A DNA stretch of 64,000 bases from Adineta steineri (lineage: Eukaryota > Rotifera > Eurotatoria > Adinetida > Adinetidae), in contig CAJNOI010000033.1 of NCBI GenBank assembly GCA_905250115.1, positions 398,206 to 462,205 of the forward strand, in the 5' to 3' direction. Position numbers and translations under genes: made by a program. Each line of letters opens with the position of its first letter. The stretch's first letter is position 1. Under the pieces are notes generated by a model. The model worked only from the letters and a program-made list of their open reading frames with translations. It was not told the origin of the DNA and did no database searches. Below, one piece after another: positions 13,476 through 25,712 of this stretch.

Positions 13476-16241
13476 TTTACTAACTTTATTTTTTTCTCTA
13501 TCATCCTTTTTATATATTCTAAATTACATAGAAATGAGTAATTAATGATTCGATATGAATATACAATAAATCATTCAGGTGTATCTGAATACTAACTTAT
13601 GTGGGATGTAACAGTGTCTGCTGTTTTATTAATTGCTAACGAAGTTTTTTTTTATATATGCATATCAATATCATCTATTATAATTAATAAACTGATCTTA
13701 AAAATATTCGATATCATCAAGTACCGAATGAGAAACAAGATAAACCTTTGGGTAATATTTCTATATTAAATAATCGGTACATATCTACAAAGTACGGAGT
13801 TCGAATCTCGACGCTAACAGACATAGAATGATCGCGAACAAATGACTCATGGCTGTTTGTTTCGAATCATCTATCGCATAGCACACTGAACACGTGATTA
13901 ACATATATAAAAAGTTCTTGCGTCTAATGTCCTTCAACTTATCCAGGCCTTATATTCTTTTCGTATAGGTATTTTCCTTTCTTTCTTTCTGTTATCCTAG
14001 CTTTCACGTTATTCTATAGAATGTTCGTCTTAAAGATTTTTCCTTTGTATGGAATGAAAGAGAGATAAATAAATTACAAGTCTCATAGCCCCATACTGCA
14101 AGTACCCTAAAGACAGGGCATTTTTTCTCTTTCTTCTTTCTATACTACTTAAAATGAAATATTTCAATACTTAAAATTAATACTTACAGTGACGATCTTG
14201 TTTATTTTATCAAATGTTGATAACGATAAATTTTCAAATATTTTCATTTTTCGATCACCAAGTATTCTTACGCTTGGTAACATTAAATGCCGACTAGTCT
14301 AAAACAAATAGTGAACATTTATTATAAGATGTATATATATATGTATATATTCGTATAATACGATTTCGTAATCACTGAATAGAAGAAGAAGAAATGATTC
14401 TTTTGTTTTTTTTTATCATGAAATATCTAATCGCTTAGTCATTGGAGCGCAGTGTGATACGACAAAACCACGTCATATATGACTCATATAGACATTCTAT
14501 TCCAAGTAATGCATTTATCATTCGAAACAGATATATTATCTTTTTTAATCCCGAAAACAAATTTTAAGTGGTTCATTAAAATATAAATATCATATATATC
14601 AACAGAATAACAACTCATCTTCATTAATTTATTATTACAGATTTTTAGAACTTACATAATAATCATGCTAAAATTAGTATCTCTTATTTAACGCTAGTCA
14701 AAACACTTTACATATGAAGATCACAATGATCATAGACTGATTTCTAACTCAAAACTATACGAAATTGAATATTCATTAAATCTAGGGGTGTCACTTTAAC
14801 TTTAACTTTAAGTTTAAAGTAAAATTTCGAGTTGTTTAAAACTACTATATAAAGAAGTTTAAAGCAACTTTAAACAACTTTAAACTTTAACTTTTCGTTT
14901 AAAGTAAAGTTAAAGTGACACCCCTAATTAAATCCTACCAGTAAAACTTTATGTAAATTGAAAGTTTTAATTTTTGATGAGTCATCGTTTTATATAATAA
15001 ATTCACAGATTTCTTGCACAATCATTTTATAATTCTTTCTGAGTTTTCATTAATAATTGCTTACATGTTATTCATAGCAAGTCTATAAGCTAAAGAAAAA
15101 AACAACAGGTTTAATTCTAATTTTTATTATCAAATAAAATATTTTACCTCATATTAATATTGCTTCAAAATCTTGTCTTATTATTTTTGTTCGGCAATGT
15201 TATCACGTAAGATTAAGTACACATCATAAAAAACCACATCAATAAATTTTACTTGATTTTTTGCCATTTGCTTTCACAAAACATCGAACAACATCTGTGG
15301 TATCTAAGGCCGAATATGCATCGAAGAGATATTGACATTGGTTATCGTTGACAAAAACAAAACAGATGAGTATCTAACAACATAAAGAAAAGTTTTGTTA
15401 TTATTATTAAGAAAGAAAAGAATACTCTATCTATATGATGATTACCTGGTCAAATAAGGCTTGTTACAAACGTATTACAGCAGCAGTGAAAATTAAAGCA
15501 AATGTTTACTAGATTTAAGCAGAATTCGATGTGACTCATTTAGTTTTATATTTAACCTATCAGATACTGCCAAGACATTAGGAAGAAAAGGAAATAAATA
15601 GAAAAAAATATTTTTTCTAGATTATTTTCGTTTTTGGTTCAGAAATTACTTAGTATCATCAGTGTTTTTTCTAACATAGTTAAACAACATGAAAAAAATT
15701 ATTATATGAAACAAGCAAAATTTACAGTTGAAATAAACAAATGACAGTGCTTTTATCCATGTGAAAATATTTGAACTGTGTCATGGTGACTATGCAAAAG
15801 AAATATCTAGAACTAATCATTAATCTTAGAAGATTTTTATTCTGATTTCATCACTGTCGACGTGTTGACTATGAATAAGAAATGGACAACACTGTTATAG
15901 TTTCTTCTAGAACTATATGTATATAGATGACGCTACTTTACAATAATTACCTTTGTCGATGAAAAATTTATGTATAATGAGTATTTGACAGGAATTGTAT
16001 AATTCTCCAAGACCATAAATGTATGTAGAAGTAAGTTTTTTCAATTTGATTCAAAAGTTACAGATGTCTCATTGTTTCGAACTTTAATCATTGTTTGGTC
16101 TTGATAAAACTCTAAAATGTCATTTCGCTAAGATAATACCATACCTACGAAATTATTATATGACAGAAATGTTGATGTTTATCCTATTATATATTTGAAG
16201 AAAGGAAGGTGAATCTAAAGTGGCTGACCGACTGACTGACT
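13476..16241. other. Intergenic region, no gene recognised
   Basis: About 2.8 kb of AT-rich sequence without a supportable coding region, except for the 144 bp MITE at 14783-14926. A GGAGTTCGAATCTCG string near 13798 resembles a tRNA T-arm but no cloverleaf can be completed around it. Confidence 0.5.
14783..14926. mobile_element. hAT-like MITE with 8 bp target-site duplication
   Basis: A 144 bp palindromic element. Left end TAGGGGTGTCACTTTAACTT; right end, reverse complemented, begins with the same 20 bases. It is flanked by perfect 8 bp direct repeats ATTAAATC (14775-14782 and 14927-14934). Subterminal sequence is made of CTTTAA hexamer repeats on both arms, so the transcript could fold into a near-complete hairpin. 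TIRs beginning TAGGGGTG plus 8 bp TSDs are hallmarks of the hAT superfamily. No coding capacity, hence non-autonomous. Confidence 0.85.
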
Positions 16242-16497
16242 TGCAATACGATAGCATAGCTATTTATAGATGCATGCGAAGAGAACAAAGAGAGAGAGAG
16301 AAAGAAAGAGATAAATGACGGACGGATCAGAATCCGTCAGACCTAGCTTAGACAAATTTGAATTCGCCACCTTGAAATGAATGAATTTGATTGGATTTCT
16401 CAAGATGCGATCACTTATATGATAAATAATAGATATTTGAAATATTACATGAAATAGTTGATAATGAAAATAAAATAAATAAAACTTTACCAAAAAT

Positions 16498-16644
16498 CCA
16501 AGTAAATTGTAATGGAATTGGTGAGAGGAAATTGCCAATATAAATAAAGATAAATATTTTCGATTGACCTGTATCTACAGGAAAATATATACTATAATCA
16601 CCTACAAATGAATACCAACATATAATGTACCGAAACTTATTATA
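16498..16644 (-). pseudogene. NCS1-type permease remnant, copy A
   Basis: Minus-strand remnant of one exon homologous to copies B (19615-19760) and C (29345-29490). In copy C the exon reads GDYIIYFPEDT then SKIFVFICIGNFL, a block typical of NCS1 cytosine/purine permeases (SDY..Y.PEDTSR.K.F...LG). Copy A has extra indels and no usable flanking exons. It would have been a plasma-membrane nucleobase transporter; it is now dead. Confidence 0.5.
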
Positions 16645-17477
16645 CTAGAAATATTCCAGTTACTAATATTATTTGTTCTAATTATAGTTAAAGATGTCGA
16701 CAAATAATATTCATATACAATATAAGTCAAACATTTTCGTCTCAATTAAGAACACCTATGACAAAATTTTGTCGATCAGAACAAAACATAATATCTTATC
16801 TCAAAATAATCTTATCATATTTTTTATTGAATCTATCTAGAGAAGTTCGTATTTCAAGTAAAATATTTAAAAATAAAGAAATTTATAGAAACTTTTCAAA
16901 AATTTGAATTCATTATCAACATATTTCTAATTCTTATTCTATAGCAAAAAATGTATCTATTTTTCTACCAAATAATGCTGCAAAGTGTTTATAGGTTTTT
17001 GGAAAATATGAGAAACTGAAATCGATTTAGTAGCAAAATAATAAGTCTGTACTAGCTGGAAAAAATTCAATGTAAGCACTTTGACAGACTTTTATCAACA
17101 ATCGTTATATTTTTTAAATACCGTTACCTTGATTAAATTGTTCAAATATCATTTTCAATTATATCCATAGCCTTATTTTGAATCTATATCGATATTAGTT
17201 GGAAGACTCAATAAACTTGTACTTTCCTTTCTTGTTTTCTTTACTAACTTACTTTCGAACGGGTACAACTCTAAATCAAATCTTATCATTTAAAAAAAGA
17301 ACCTTTATTATTTTATTAGAATATTTCTTTTTAAAGCTCTTTGTCATAAAAAAAAAGTCATTTATAGTCCACATATGAAATACACATTAATAAAATAGCA
17401 ATAATAATAATTTCAACTGCTGTAGATAATTTATCCTCCGTTACAACACGAAATCTTTGAGCTCAACAAAAAATATA

Positions 17478-17636
17478 ATTCTACATAAACTTGATGCTGA
17501 ATCAAAACAAGCTATTGCTGCCATTACAAAGACGAATGCAGATGAGGGTTTGGGTATTGTAAAAAAGAATTCAAGGTTTGATTTTTTACCAACGTTAAGA
17601 TATAAACAAAATAAAAAATTACATTTATGTAGTTAG
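17478..17636 (+). pseudogene. Unknown coding-like fragment, copy A
   Basis: An open stretch of 52 codons containing LDAESKQAIAAITKTNADE and RFDFLPTLRYKQN. It has no start codon and no recognised family. Its counterpart at 30189-30329 (copy C) differs by only a few codons but ends at a different stop, so both look like shared remnants of an older exon rather than active genes. It lies between the permease remnant and the receptor gene in both copies. Confidence 0.35.
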
Positions 17637-18681
17637 CGGTGTTTATATGTATTTCTTATGTGAGTGTGACTTTTCATACATTTTTATACATGAATGAAGC
17701 AGATAAATCACAAGTAAGCTGGAAAAAACCAACAAAACAAGTAAAAGTGTAATCATTGATATATGAAGGAAGTGATGCTGGAGATACCTGGGTCACGGAA
17801 AAAACAATAATCAGCGGCCTAGAAAGGACGTTATCTTGGAAAAAAACATAAAAGGAAGAGAACGAAAAAAGAGGCGTAACGGGTGCTTTGAAGCATACAT
17901 TATTGAAAAATTATGAGTAATCAAGTCGTATATAAAGACAGCAATTACCTGTATATACTTGTATGTGTTATCTATTCATTAAAGAAGACGAAGTTTTTTT
18001 ACAGTTTTATGTATACCTGGTGAGTATTATACATAAAATATCTTTACTCTTTAGTCATTTTAGTTTGTTCAATCCTCTCTTATGTTGAGATTAAGTATAA
18101 ACTGAGCTTTACGAATGAGTACATACCTATAGAAAAAAAATTGATTAATTTTGAAACGTTCCTAGCGCTTTCTTTCTTAATCTTTGAAGGAAATGGATAT
18201 ATTTTATTATCTTTTGATACATTAAACACAAACAGCATAGATCGAATTTTCTTTGTAGCAAAAGAGAGTGATATAGGCTCACATAAATAATATACATAAT
18301 TGTTACCATTAATCTACTAGTAAGTGATCATTTTTAGTTAGATATTATTTTTGTAATTTCTCTGCATTAAATTTAATAAGATCTTGTTTTTCAATTTTCC
18401 ATTTTCCAAATCAATTAATTAAGAAGAAAATACAACATCCTTCTTTCTATGATTAACTAACAGAATAAAAATACACACTATTGACATATCTATTTTTTAT
18501 TGGATGTTGCGAAAAATAATGAAATTTGCTCATTTTCTTCTAAATCTAAGACAAGAAACGCTAGATGTAATGCTGAATTAACAAACTAAACTAATTCGTA
18601 AGTTAGGATATTGTATGTATAGTTTCATGCTTTTTCTTCAGATTTGATCATCTATTAGATCTTTAGTATAAACAAGTCTTG

Positions 18682-19160
18682 ATGTCATCTTTGTGGAGTT
18701 TAAAATGGTTGTGGGTATATCTTTTAATTGGTCAATTTGCTATACTAAATGTGAGAACGGCTTGGCCTACATCTGATTTCACCAATATACAATTATTGGG
18801 CATTTTTGGTAATGGATTGAATATGAATGATTCCACTCCAGGAACTCTTTGGGCTCGTGCAATGTTCAACGCAGCAATGTTGCTTTCTCAGCAATATAAT
18901 ATAACAATTGATGGACAATTTATTGGTTCGCATCTAGTAGCAAGTGGTGGCATAACAATGAATGCTCTTAGCAGCTCATGTCTACTAATATCAACTGCAA
19001 ACATTGTTGGTATTGTGGGACCAACATTCTCTCGAGAGACTCAGGTTATTGCACCTTTTGCTGCACAACTTTCCATTCCTGTGGTATCCTACTCTGCAAC
19101 AGATCCTGGGTTATCTGATCGAGGAGCTTATCCTACTTTTTATCGTACAGTTCCATCAGA
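18682..19160 (+). CDS. Ionotropic glutamate receptor, 5' fragment cut by assembly gap
   Basis: The first 159 codons of a receptor closely matching the complete gene at 31303-33978: the same signal peptide (MSSLWSLKWLWVYLLIGQ), same start of the ligand-binding-type N-terminal domain (NIVGIVGPTFSRETQ), only scattered substitutions. The frame is open up to the gap, so it may continue in unassembled sequence. I start at ATG 18682; the TTG just before it is not needed. What follows the gap is not receptor sequence but copy B of the permease remnant. It is either a real truncated duplicate or an assembly break between recent tandem copies. Confidence 0.75.
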
Positions 19161-19260
19161 NNNNNNNNNNNNNNNNNNNNNNNNNNNNNNNNNNNNNNNN
19201 NNNNNNNNNNNNNNNNNNNNNNNNNNNNNNNNNNNNNNNNNNNNNNNNNNNNNNNNNNNN
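19161..19260. other. Assembly gap (100 N)
   Basis: Exactly 100 N, the usual placeholder for a gap of unknown size. Both flanks are members of the same repeat family, which explains why assembly failed here. Confidence 0.98.
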
Positions 19261-20224
19261 TGCAATACGATAGCATAGCTATTTATAGATGCATGCGAAA
19301 AGAACAAAGAGAGAGAGAAAGAGATAAATGACGGACGGATCAGAATCCGTCAGACCTAGTTCAGACAAATTTGAATTTGCCATCTTGAAATGAATGAATT
19401 TGATTGGATTTCTCAAGATGCGGTCACTTATATGATAAAGAATAGATATTTGGAATATTACATCCAATATTCGGTAATGAAAATAGAATAAATAAAGCTT
19501 TACCAGAAATACTCAGAGATGATATACTAGCATCTACCAATCTATCAACAGTATTTATTTTATAAGCACTAGAGTATTTCTAATTTGTATATATTCTTGA
19601 ATAAATAGTTACACCAATTAAGTTGTAATCGAATTAGTGAGAGAGAATTGCCAATATAAATAAAGACAAATATTTTCGATTGACCCGTATCTTCAGGAAA
19701 ACATGTAATATAATCACATACAAATGAATACCGACACATAATGTACCGAAACTTATTATACTGGATATATTCCAATGACTAATATTATTTGTTCTAATTA
19801 TAGCTAAAGATGTCTACAAAGAATATTCATATACAATATAAGTGAAACATTTTCATCTCAATTAAGAACACAATCAAACATGTATGACAAAATTTAGTCG
19901 ATCAAAACAAAACATATATTACCTTTTCTCAAAATAATCTTATTATGTTTTTTATTTAATCTATCTAGAGAAGTTCGTATTTCAAGTAAAATATTTAAAA
20001 ATAAAGAAATATATAGAAAGTATAGTTTTATCTCAATTATGTTTTCGAATACAATCGAAACTTTTCAAACATTTAAATTAATTATCAACAATCGTTATAG
20101 TTTTAAATACATTTACCTTGATGAAATTGTTCAAATATTATTTTCAATTAAATATCCATAATCTTATTTTACATCTGTATCGGCATTACTAGGAAGATTC
20201 AATAAACTTGTACTTTCCTTTCTT
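19261..20224. repeat. Duplicated block, copy B
   Basis: Starts right after the gap with the same GCAATACGATAGCATAGC string found at 16242 and follows copies A and C until TACTTTCCTTTCTT at about 20224, where it diverges abruptly into GAGGGTGTGATTGTG. The receptor-proximal part of the block is missing, so copy B is truncated or interrupted. Confidence 0.8.
19502..19760 (-). pseudogene. NCS1-type permease remnant, copy B
   Basis: Minus-strand exon remnant reading CFPEDTGQSKIFVFIYIGN, with a decayed acceptor (CCAG instead of CTAG), plus a second segment near 19502-19590 corresponding to the AYE..DKLLDASIS block of copy C. Frameshifts prevent a continuous product. The same arguments as for copy C identify the family. 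Confidence 0.5.
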
Positions 20225-21969
20225 GAGGGTGTGATTGTGTCTACTTTTATGTTAGACCTAAATCCTCATACCCACATTCACGGCACCCTTTTTATGATAT
20301 TCATAAGGAATATATACTGAGCGTAGATATGAGTGAGAGAGACACTGAATTACGAGCGATGGAACACTCACTCTCAACTTCAAGATGTCTAGATTAAATA
20401 TTATCTTCAATTAGAAAAAGAGAATTTATCTCTTGATTTTATTTCAATCATGAATTATACTATAACATTTTTATATATACTTTAACAAAATATTTTGAGC
20501 GAAATGTAAAAATATATCAAAACAAGAGGAAGTATGCAATAGAAAATAAAAAAAAATATTGTTTATCTAGTTTTCAATAAGTTTATTAATTTTTACGTTT
20601 GTATATATGTTTGGCTTATGCTATCGTATTAAAAATGATCGAAAATTTTTTTACTGTCTGTTTTTATTACAATAAAATAAAAAAACATCGTTTTCATTTC
20701 AAAAAGATTTTTAATCATCATGAAAAAAAGATATTTATAAAGTTATGTAACGTTTTGAAGATCAAATACCAGACTTTTTTAAAAATGATCATTGATTACA
20801 TTCCATTTAACATTAAATAAATGTAGAATTCTCAATTTTCTTTTCTTCTTCCCTTCTTTTGTTTTGGTTGCGCTAATTATTTCATCTGATCATATTTTGG
20901 ATAGATATTGAAAGATTTCATGACAATTAATTATTTGTTAATGTATTTATCTTTTTAGCTAAGTACACGTGCTTATTGATGATATTGAAATGTTCTCTGA
21001 TGTAATCTAATAGATAATGCTACACATACATATAAGTCATAGACTGTTATTTAATATTATGAAAAAGAACGAAGTTAGATAGAGAGAAAGTATAACAATG
21101 ATAAAACAAATCTTTGGTGATTTTATTAAAGAAATATATCTAATGTTAAGGAAAAAAAGAAAAAGTAGTTGTTAAACAATGAATAAAAATTTTAAAAGTT
21201 GAAATATATATATATATTCATTTTAATATAATTCAAAATAATATTATTTAGTATGTGCATTTTATCTGAATAGAATATTTTCTTGATTATTCTAATAATC
21301 TGAAGTGAGAATATATATATTCTATGCTAATATTTGTTTGACGTTTGAATAAGTTATTTGGAATATCTAGTCTTGAAATAATTCAAATTTTGATATTTTC
21401 TAAACAATCAATGTTAAAATCATACAATACAAATGAAAAAGTCTTTACAAAATTCATGAATATATTTTGTTTTGAATAAGTTAAAACTGAAATATTTCAG
21501 TATTTAGTCAGAATAAACCAAGTATTAATCAACACAGCAGAATCTAAAACTCCCCTTGTTGGGAAAATAGCTCTCTTGTTTTATAATTTAACAGCTGAAC
21601 AACAGAGAAAAATATATTTGCTTATTTTCATTGTACTATTATATTGATGCGTATATCAAAAACTCTTCAGTCGCTGTTTACCATATGACAATATAAAATA
21701 TCATGCGTACTTTTTTTTATAAGAATGATTTTCGAGAGCATTTTCAAAATAAATACTGAATCACCTATTATAGTTGGATTCTTACTAACCATATGACTTT
21801 TAAACAAACTGCGTCACTAGGCAGTTTTATTCTTCTCCGTTAACTGCTGTATAAGACAAATGGCATATTATGATTTTCTCATTTTTTTAGACATCAACAC
21901 TGGTCTATACACAACAAGTATATTTTGTTATAAAAACAAAGTTGAAGATACAAAGATTTTCTCGAAACA
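20225..21969. other. AT-rich spacer before the Kelch gene
   Basis: No supportable gene. A 73-codon ORF at 20599-20820 is Lys/Ile/Phe-rich, as expected of random AT-rich DNA. A TTTTTTTAG acceptor near 21890 precedes the Kelch gene's start codon. Confidence 0.5.
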
Positions 21970-24900
21970 ATGAAACAACATACAATTATTATTATTTTCA
22001 CTATCATTGCTTTATCAGCAGTCGCAATATCACTTCTTGCTTATTTTATAAGTCATTCGAAAAAACATGAATTTGCACCAATTAGTACATTGAACACAAC
22101 AACAATTTCTAATGGTTAGTTTGAATTTTGTTCATAATTCTATAAAGATTTATATATTGATTTAGGTAGTAATAATAGTCAAGTGACAAATAGTTTTACT
22201 ACAAAAACAAGTAAATATTAGTAAATAAATTTGTAAAATCAGATAATTTACTTTTTTAGATCAATTCAACAATCCAACAACAAGTACATCATACGCAGTA
22301 AAAGACTCGACGTCAAGTATATCGACATGTAATTTAGTTTTTGTATGAGATAATTACTAATTCTTTGTTTCAGATACACTGATAACGGCCTCAACAAAGA
22401 ATGCTCAAAGTATGTCTATTCATTATTTTATTTCACTGTTATTCTTTATTTTTATTTTGAGATACAGTACAATCCACTTTTCAAACAACAAATATAGATA
22501 CTACAGGACAAAAGATAATAACGTCTGGTAATGGTAAGTCAGTTTTGTATAGAAGGAAAATGTTAGATTCAATATTTGTTTAATTTAGCTCAAACATCAA
22601 TCTTCATAACAAGTATATCTCTAGTAATAAATAGAATGAATAATTTAGATAATATTTTTTATAAGGCACAATGAAATCTAGTCTTTATACAACGTTGGCG
22701 AGCAGTACGAAGCAAGATGTGGGAACAACTGATACAAATCAATTAACAATGACAAATAAGCAAGGTAGTTTTGGAGAGTATTATTGAAAACTTAATTATC
22801 ATTAGATTTTTGCTTTTTAGATGGAATAATAAGTAAAACTATTTTGAAATAATAAAAAAAGAAATGAAAAAATATTATTTGTTAGGTACAAATCAGAACA
22901 CTGCTGGAACAATAGGTATTGTAGAAACTATAACAGAGTTGATGAATATTACAATGGGTGATTTGTTTATAAAAAAAAATAGTTGTCTTTATAGTTGAAC
23001 AACACAATAGTTTAGATTTCTTTCGAAGGATATCTCAATAATTCCAAGTATTTTTACTATGATTAACATATTGTAGGAGTAATAGTATAAATATCTAGAT
23101 TCAAATGGTATTATTCATTTCAATAGAACGAAGTTTCCTAAATAAGAGGACTTAATATTCTAAGTTGTTTTTTTGTAATCTCTCTTTTAGGCCAAACAGC
23201 AGTTGTATCTTCCACATCACTTACAGGTATATCTAATAATTGAAATTTAATGAATATATGAAATATTTGTTTACTAGATTTAATCTTTTTATTGAGTCTG
23301 TATATAATATATCGCTTGATATAGTTTCCATCAAAATGACTAGGATAATGAGAACACAAGAGATGCTAAGTAAAACGACTTGTTTACATGAAGTGAAGTA
23401 AATCTAAATTTTAAGTACGTACTCCGGATACTTCGACAAATACTCAAAATAGGAGTATTGTAAATGTAGAAGGCGAAGTGCAAACGAGTAAATCTAGTGT
23501 GTATTTAAGTCATATATATGATATTTTATCAGTAGATTGAAATTTTAGTTTTATTCCTATATATAACATCTGAGGCTATTGGGAATTCATGCAGTTTTAT
23601 TTTTGCTGACCATTTGTTTTACTTTATAGGTGTAACAACAACAACAGTGAAGGCAGATATGTCAACAAGTACGTATCTTATTTATACACATAACATAATA
23701 AAGCGGTAGTTATTGATTTTTAGCAATGGGAATAGCCAGTACGCAAGTTACAAATAATCCATCATTTATGCAAATCACTAGCACAATGATGAGTAAGTCA
23801 TTGACAAAGATTATCATACACGATTTGTCTAACTAGAATTATCGATAATTTATTAAGAATCGTTCAGTCATTAATTTTAATATAATTTGGTGAAATGTTT
23901 ATTTGTCATGTATACTAAGTGAATATATATATTATCTAAAAAGAGCATTATTTCAAGATATAAGATTTAACCTATGTTTCTTATGAGGAAGAAAAAGAAA
24001 TGAATAAAATTATTTTATATTTACAGATAATCACGTTCAAACATCGACTTCTACTCAATCAGTCTTTTGGAATATGGATCAACCACTTAACATTGGACGA
24101 TCTATCTTTGGAAGTGCATTATTAGCAAATGGACAAGTTCTTGTAGCTGGAGGTTATACTAATACTAGTTCAGGAATTTCACAGACTGAAGTTTATACAT
24201 CAACCGGATGGCAATTTGCAACTTCGATGAATGCACCACGTTCTAATCACACTGTTACTGCTTTTGCAAATAATACTAAAGTATTAGCCGTTGGTGGTAA
24301 CAGTACATCCGGTTTCCAAACTGCCGAAGTATATGACATTGTAAACAATACATGGATATTTACATCAACCAATATGTCAAGTCCTCGTATCAGACACACA
24401 GCTACACTACTCGGAAATGGACAAATACTCATTGCAGGTGGATCGAACGTTTTAGGTATAAGTATATCTGCAGCCGAGCTTTATATTCCATCATCAAACT
24501 CATTTATTAACACAACTAATATGAATACAGAACGACGTTCTTTTACAAGTACACTTCTTAGTGATAGATCAACTGTACTTGTTACAGCAGGTGCTAATGC
24601 TGCTGGTACTCTCCTTAAAACAGCAGAGCTCTATATTAATGGCTCTTGGATTCTTCTACCCAGTATTATGACTCAACATAGGTCTCATCATGCTGCTGTA
24701 TTATTAAATGATGGAACTGTATTAATTGCAGGTGGTGGTAGCAGTACACCAAATGCGTATTCAAATGCTGAGATTTATGATCCAACAACACAACAATTTA
24801 CAGCTGTTGGATCAATGCAGTATCGTCGAGCAGCATTAACACTTACACTTCTACCATCAGGTAAAGTATTAGCAACTGGTGGCGGTGATTGGACAGCAGG

Positions 24901-25078
24901 TGCATATCCACTCGTATGTGAATTATATGATCCTGTAACAAGAACTTGGTCAAATACTACTATGTTGAATTATGGCAGAAGTTATCATCAAACAGTTTTA
25001 CTAAATAATTATGTATTAACTACTGGTGGTTATGATGGAAACAATAGAATTGCTACTTCTGAAAAATACAATTTATGA
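21970..25078 (+). CDS. Type II membrane protein: TM anchor, Ser/Thr stalk of mini-exons, Kelch propeller
   Basis: Predicted 14 exons, 611 residues: 21970-22114, 22166-22210, 22260-22328, 22374-22409, 22468-22533, 22589-22612, 22666-22764, 22821-22832, 22886-22957, 23191-23226, 23416-23487, 23630-23668, 23724-23792, 24027-25078. All 13 introns are phase 1, so each of the 12 internal exons (12-99 nt) is a multiple of three. Exon 1 encodes a short cytosolic start and one hydrophobic helix (about residues 5-26). Exons 2-13 encode a Ser/Thr/Asn-rich, probably O-glycosylated stalk. Exon 14 carries about six Kelch-type blades (LLANGQVLVAGG, TAEVYD, AEIYDPTTQQFT, VLATGGG). The domain should face outside; its ligand is unknown. 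Joins of the shortest exons (22821-22832, 22589-22612) and the weak donor at 22958 are least certain. Confidence 0.75.
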
Positions 25079-25712
25079 CACATTATAATCAATATTAACT
25101 CAGCTGCGATAACATAATATTTTTTCTTTTTCAAATCAAAATAATGTATCTCATCAACTTCATTCAATTCAATAAATAAAAATCTAATATTTTAAATCTG
25201 TATTTATTCTTAAGATGTGTTGTATACATAATAATCAGATAGTTATGATTTATATGTAAATTTTTCCAAAAGTGATCATCTACACGTATAATATAACATG
25301 TAGTGCACATTTAACTGAATAAAACTATAATGACACACTGTTTCATTCCACGAAGAAATTCTACCAATGAAAATTTAGACAATTTGAAGTGAAAGATCCA
25401 TTTTTGTATAAAACATGTTAGTTTTATAATTAAGAACAAAACTACTTCATATTCATGTTTATCAAAGACTTGAAATAAATAATATTTTTATTGTGCAGTA
25501 TACTTACCAAATGAAATAAATTGAAATATTTTAATTCAAATGTTGATTAATATTCTATTAGTAGGTTTTGTTTTACTTTATTAACACGTCATCTAAACAG
25601 ATATTTCAATTGATGTGATTACTGTTGGTAGATTTGTAGTGCGCTATTGTTTATAGAAATAAAATTTGATTTTAGTTTTAGCCAATTTGGAATTTTATCT
25701 CGATGGTTACTA
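25079..25712. other. Spacer after the Kelch gene
   Basis: AT-rich sequence with AATAAATAAAAA near 25170, a plausible polyadenylation signal for the Kelch gene. No other feature is seen up to the start of the long-TIR repeat. Confidence 0.5.

Larger units (their letters stand above)
16242..19160. repeat. Duplicated block, copy A (permease remnant plus receptor 5' end)
   Basis: Sequence from 16242 reappears after the gap at 19261 (copy B), and much of 16498-19160 reappears at 29345-31785 (copy C). The shared order is: GACGGA/TCCGTC hairpin (A and B only), NCS1 permease remnant (-), AT-rich spacer, the LDAESKQAI fragment, then the glutamate receptor (+). Divergence is by scattered substitutions and small indels. 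Copy A ends at the assembly gap inside the receptor's first exon. Confidence 0.85.

Noticed and set aside
13795..13815. tRNA-like T-arm (GGAGTTCGAATCTCG)
   Set aside because: The T-stem does not pair properly and no D-arm, anticodon arm or acceptor stem could be assembled around it.
16260..16538. 92-codon minus-strand ORF and its copy at 19279-19467
   Set aside because: Overlaps a GA repeat and the duplicated spacer; the two copies differ in frame-breaking indels, so it is not under coding constraint.
20599..20820. 73-codon ORF in AT-rich spacer
   Set aside because: Lys/Ile/Phe/Asn-dominated translation expected by chance; no homologous frame in the duplicated blocks.
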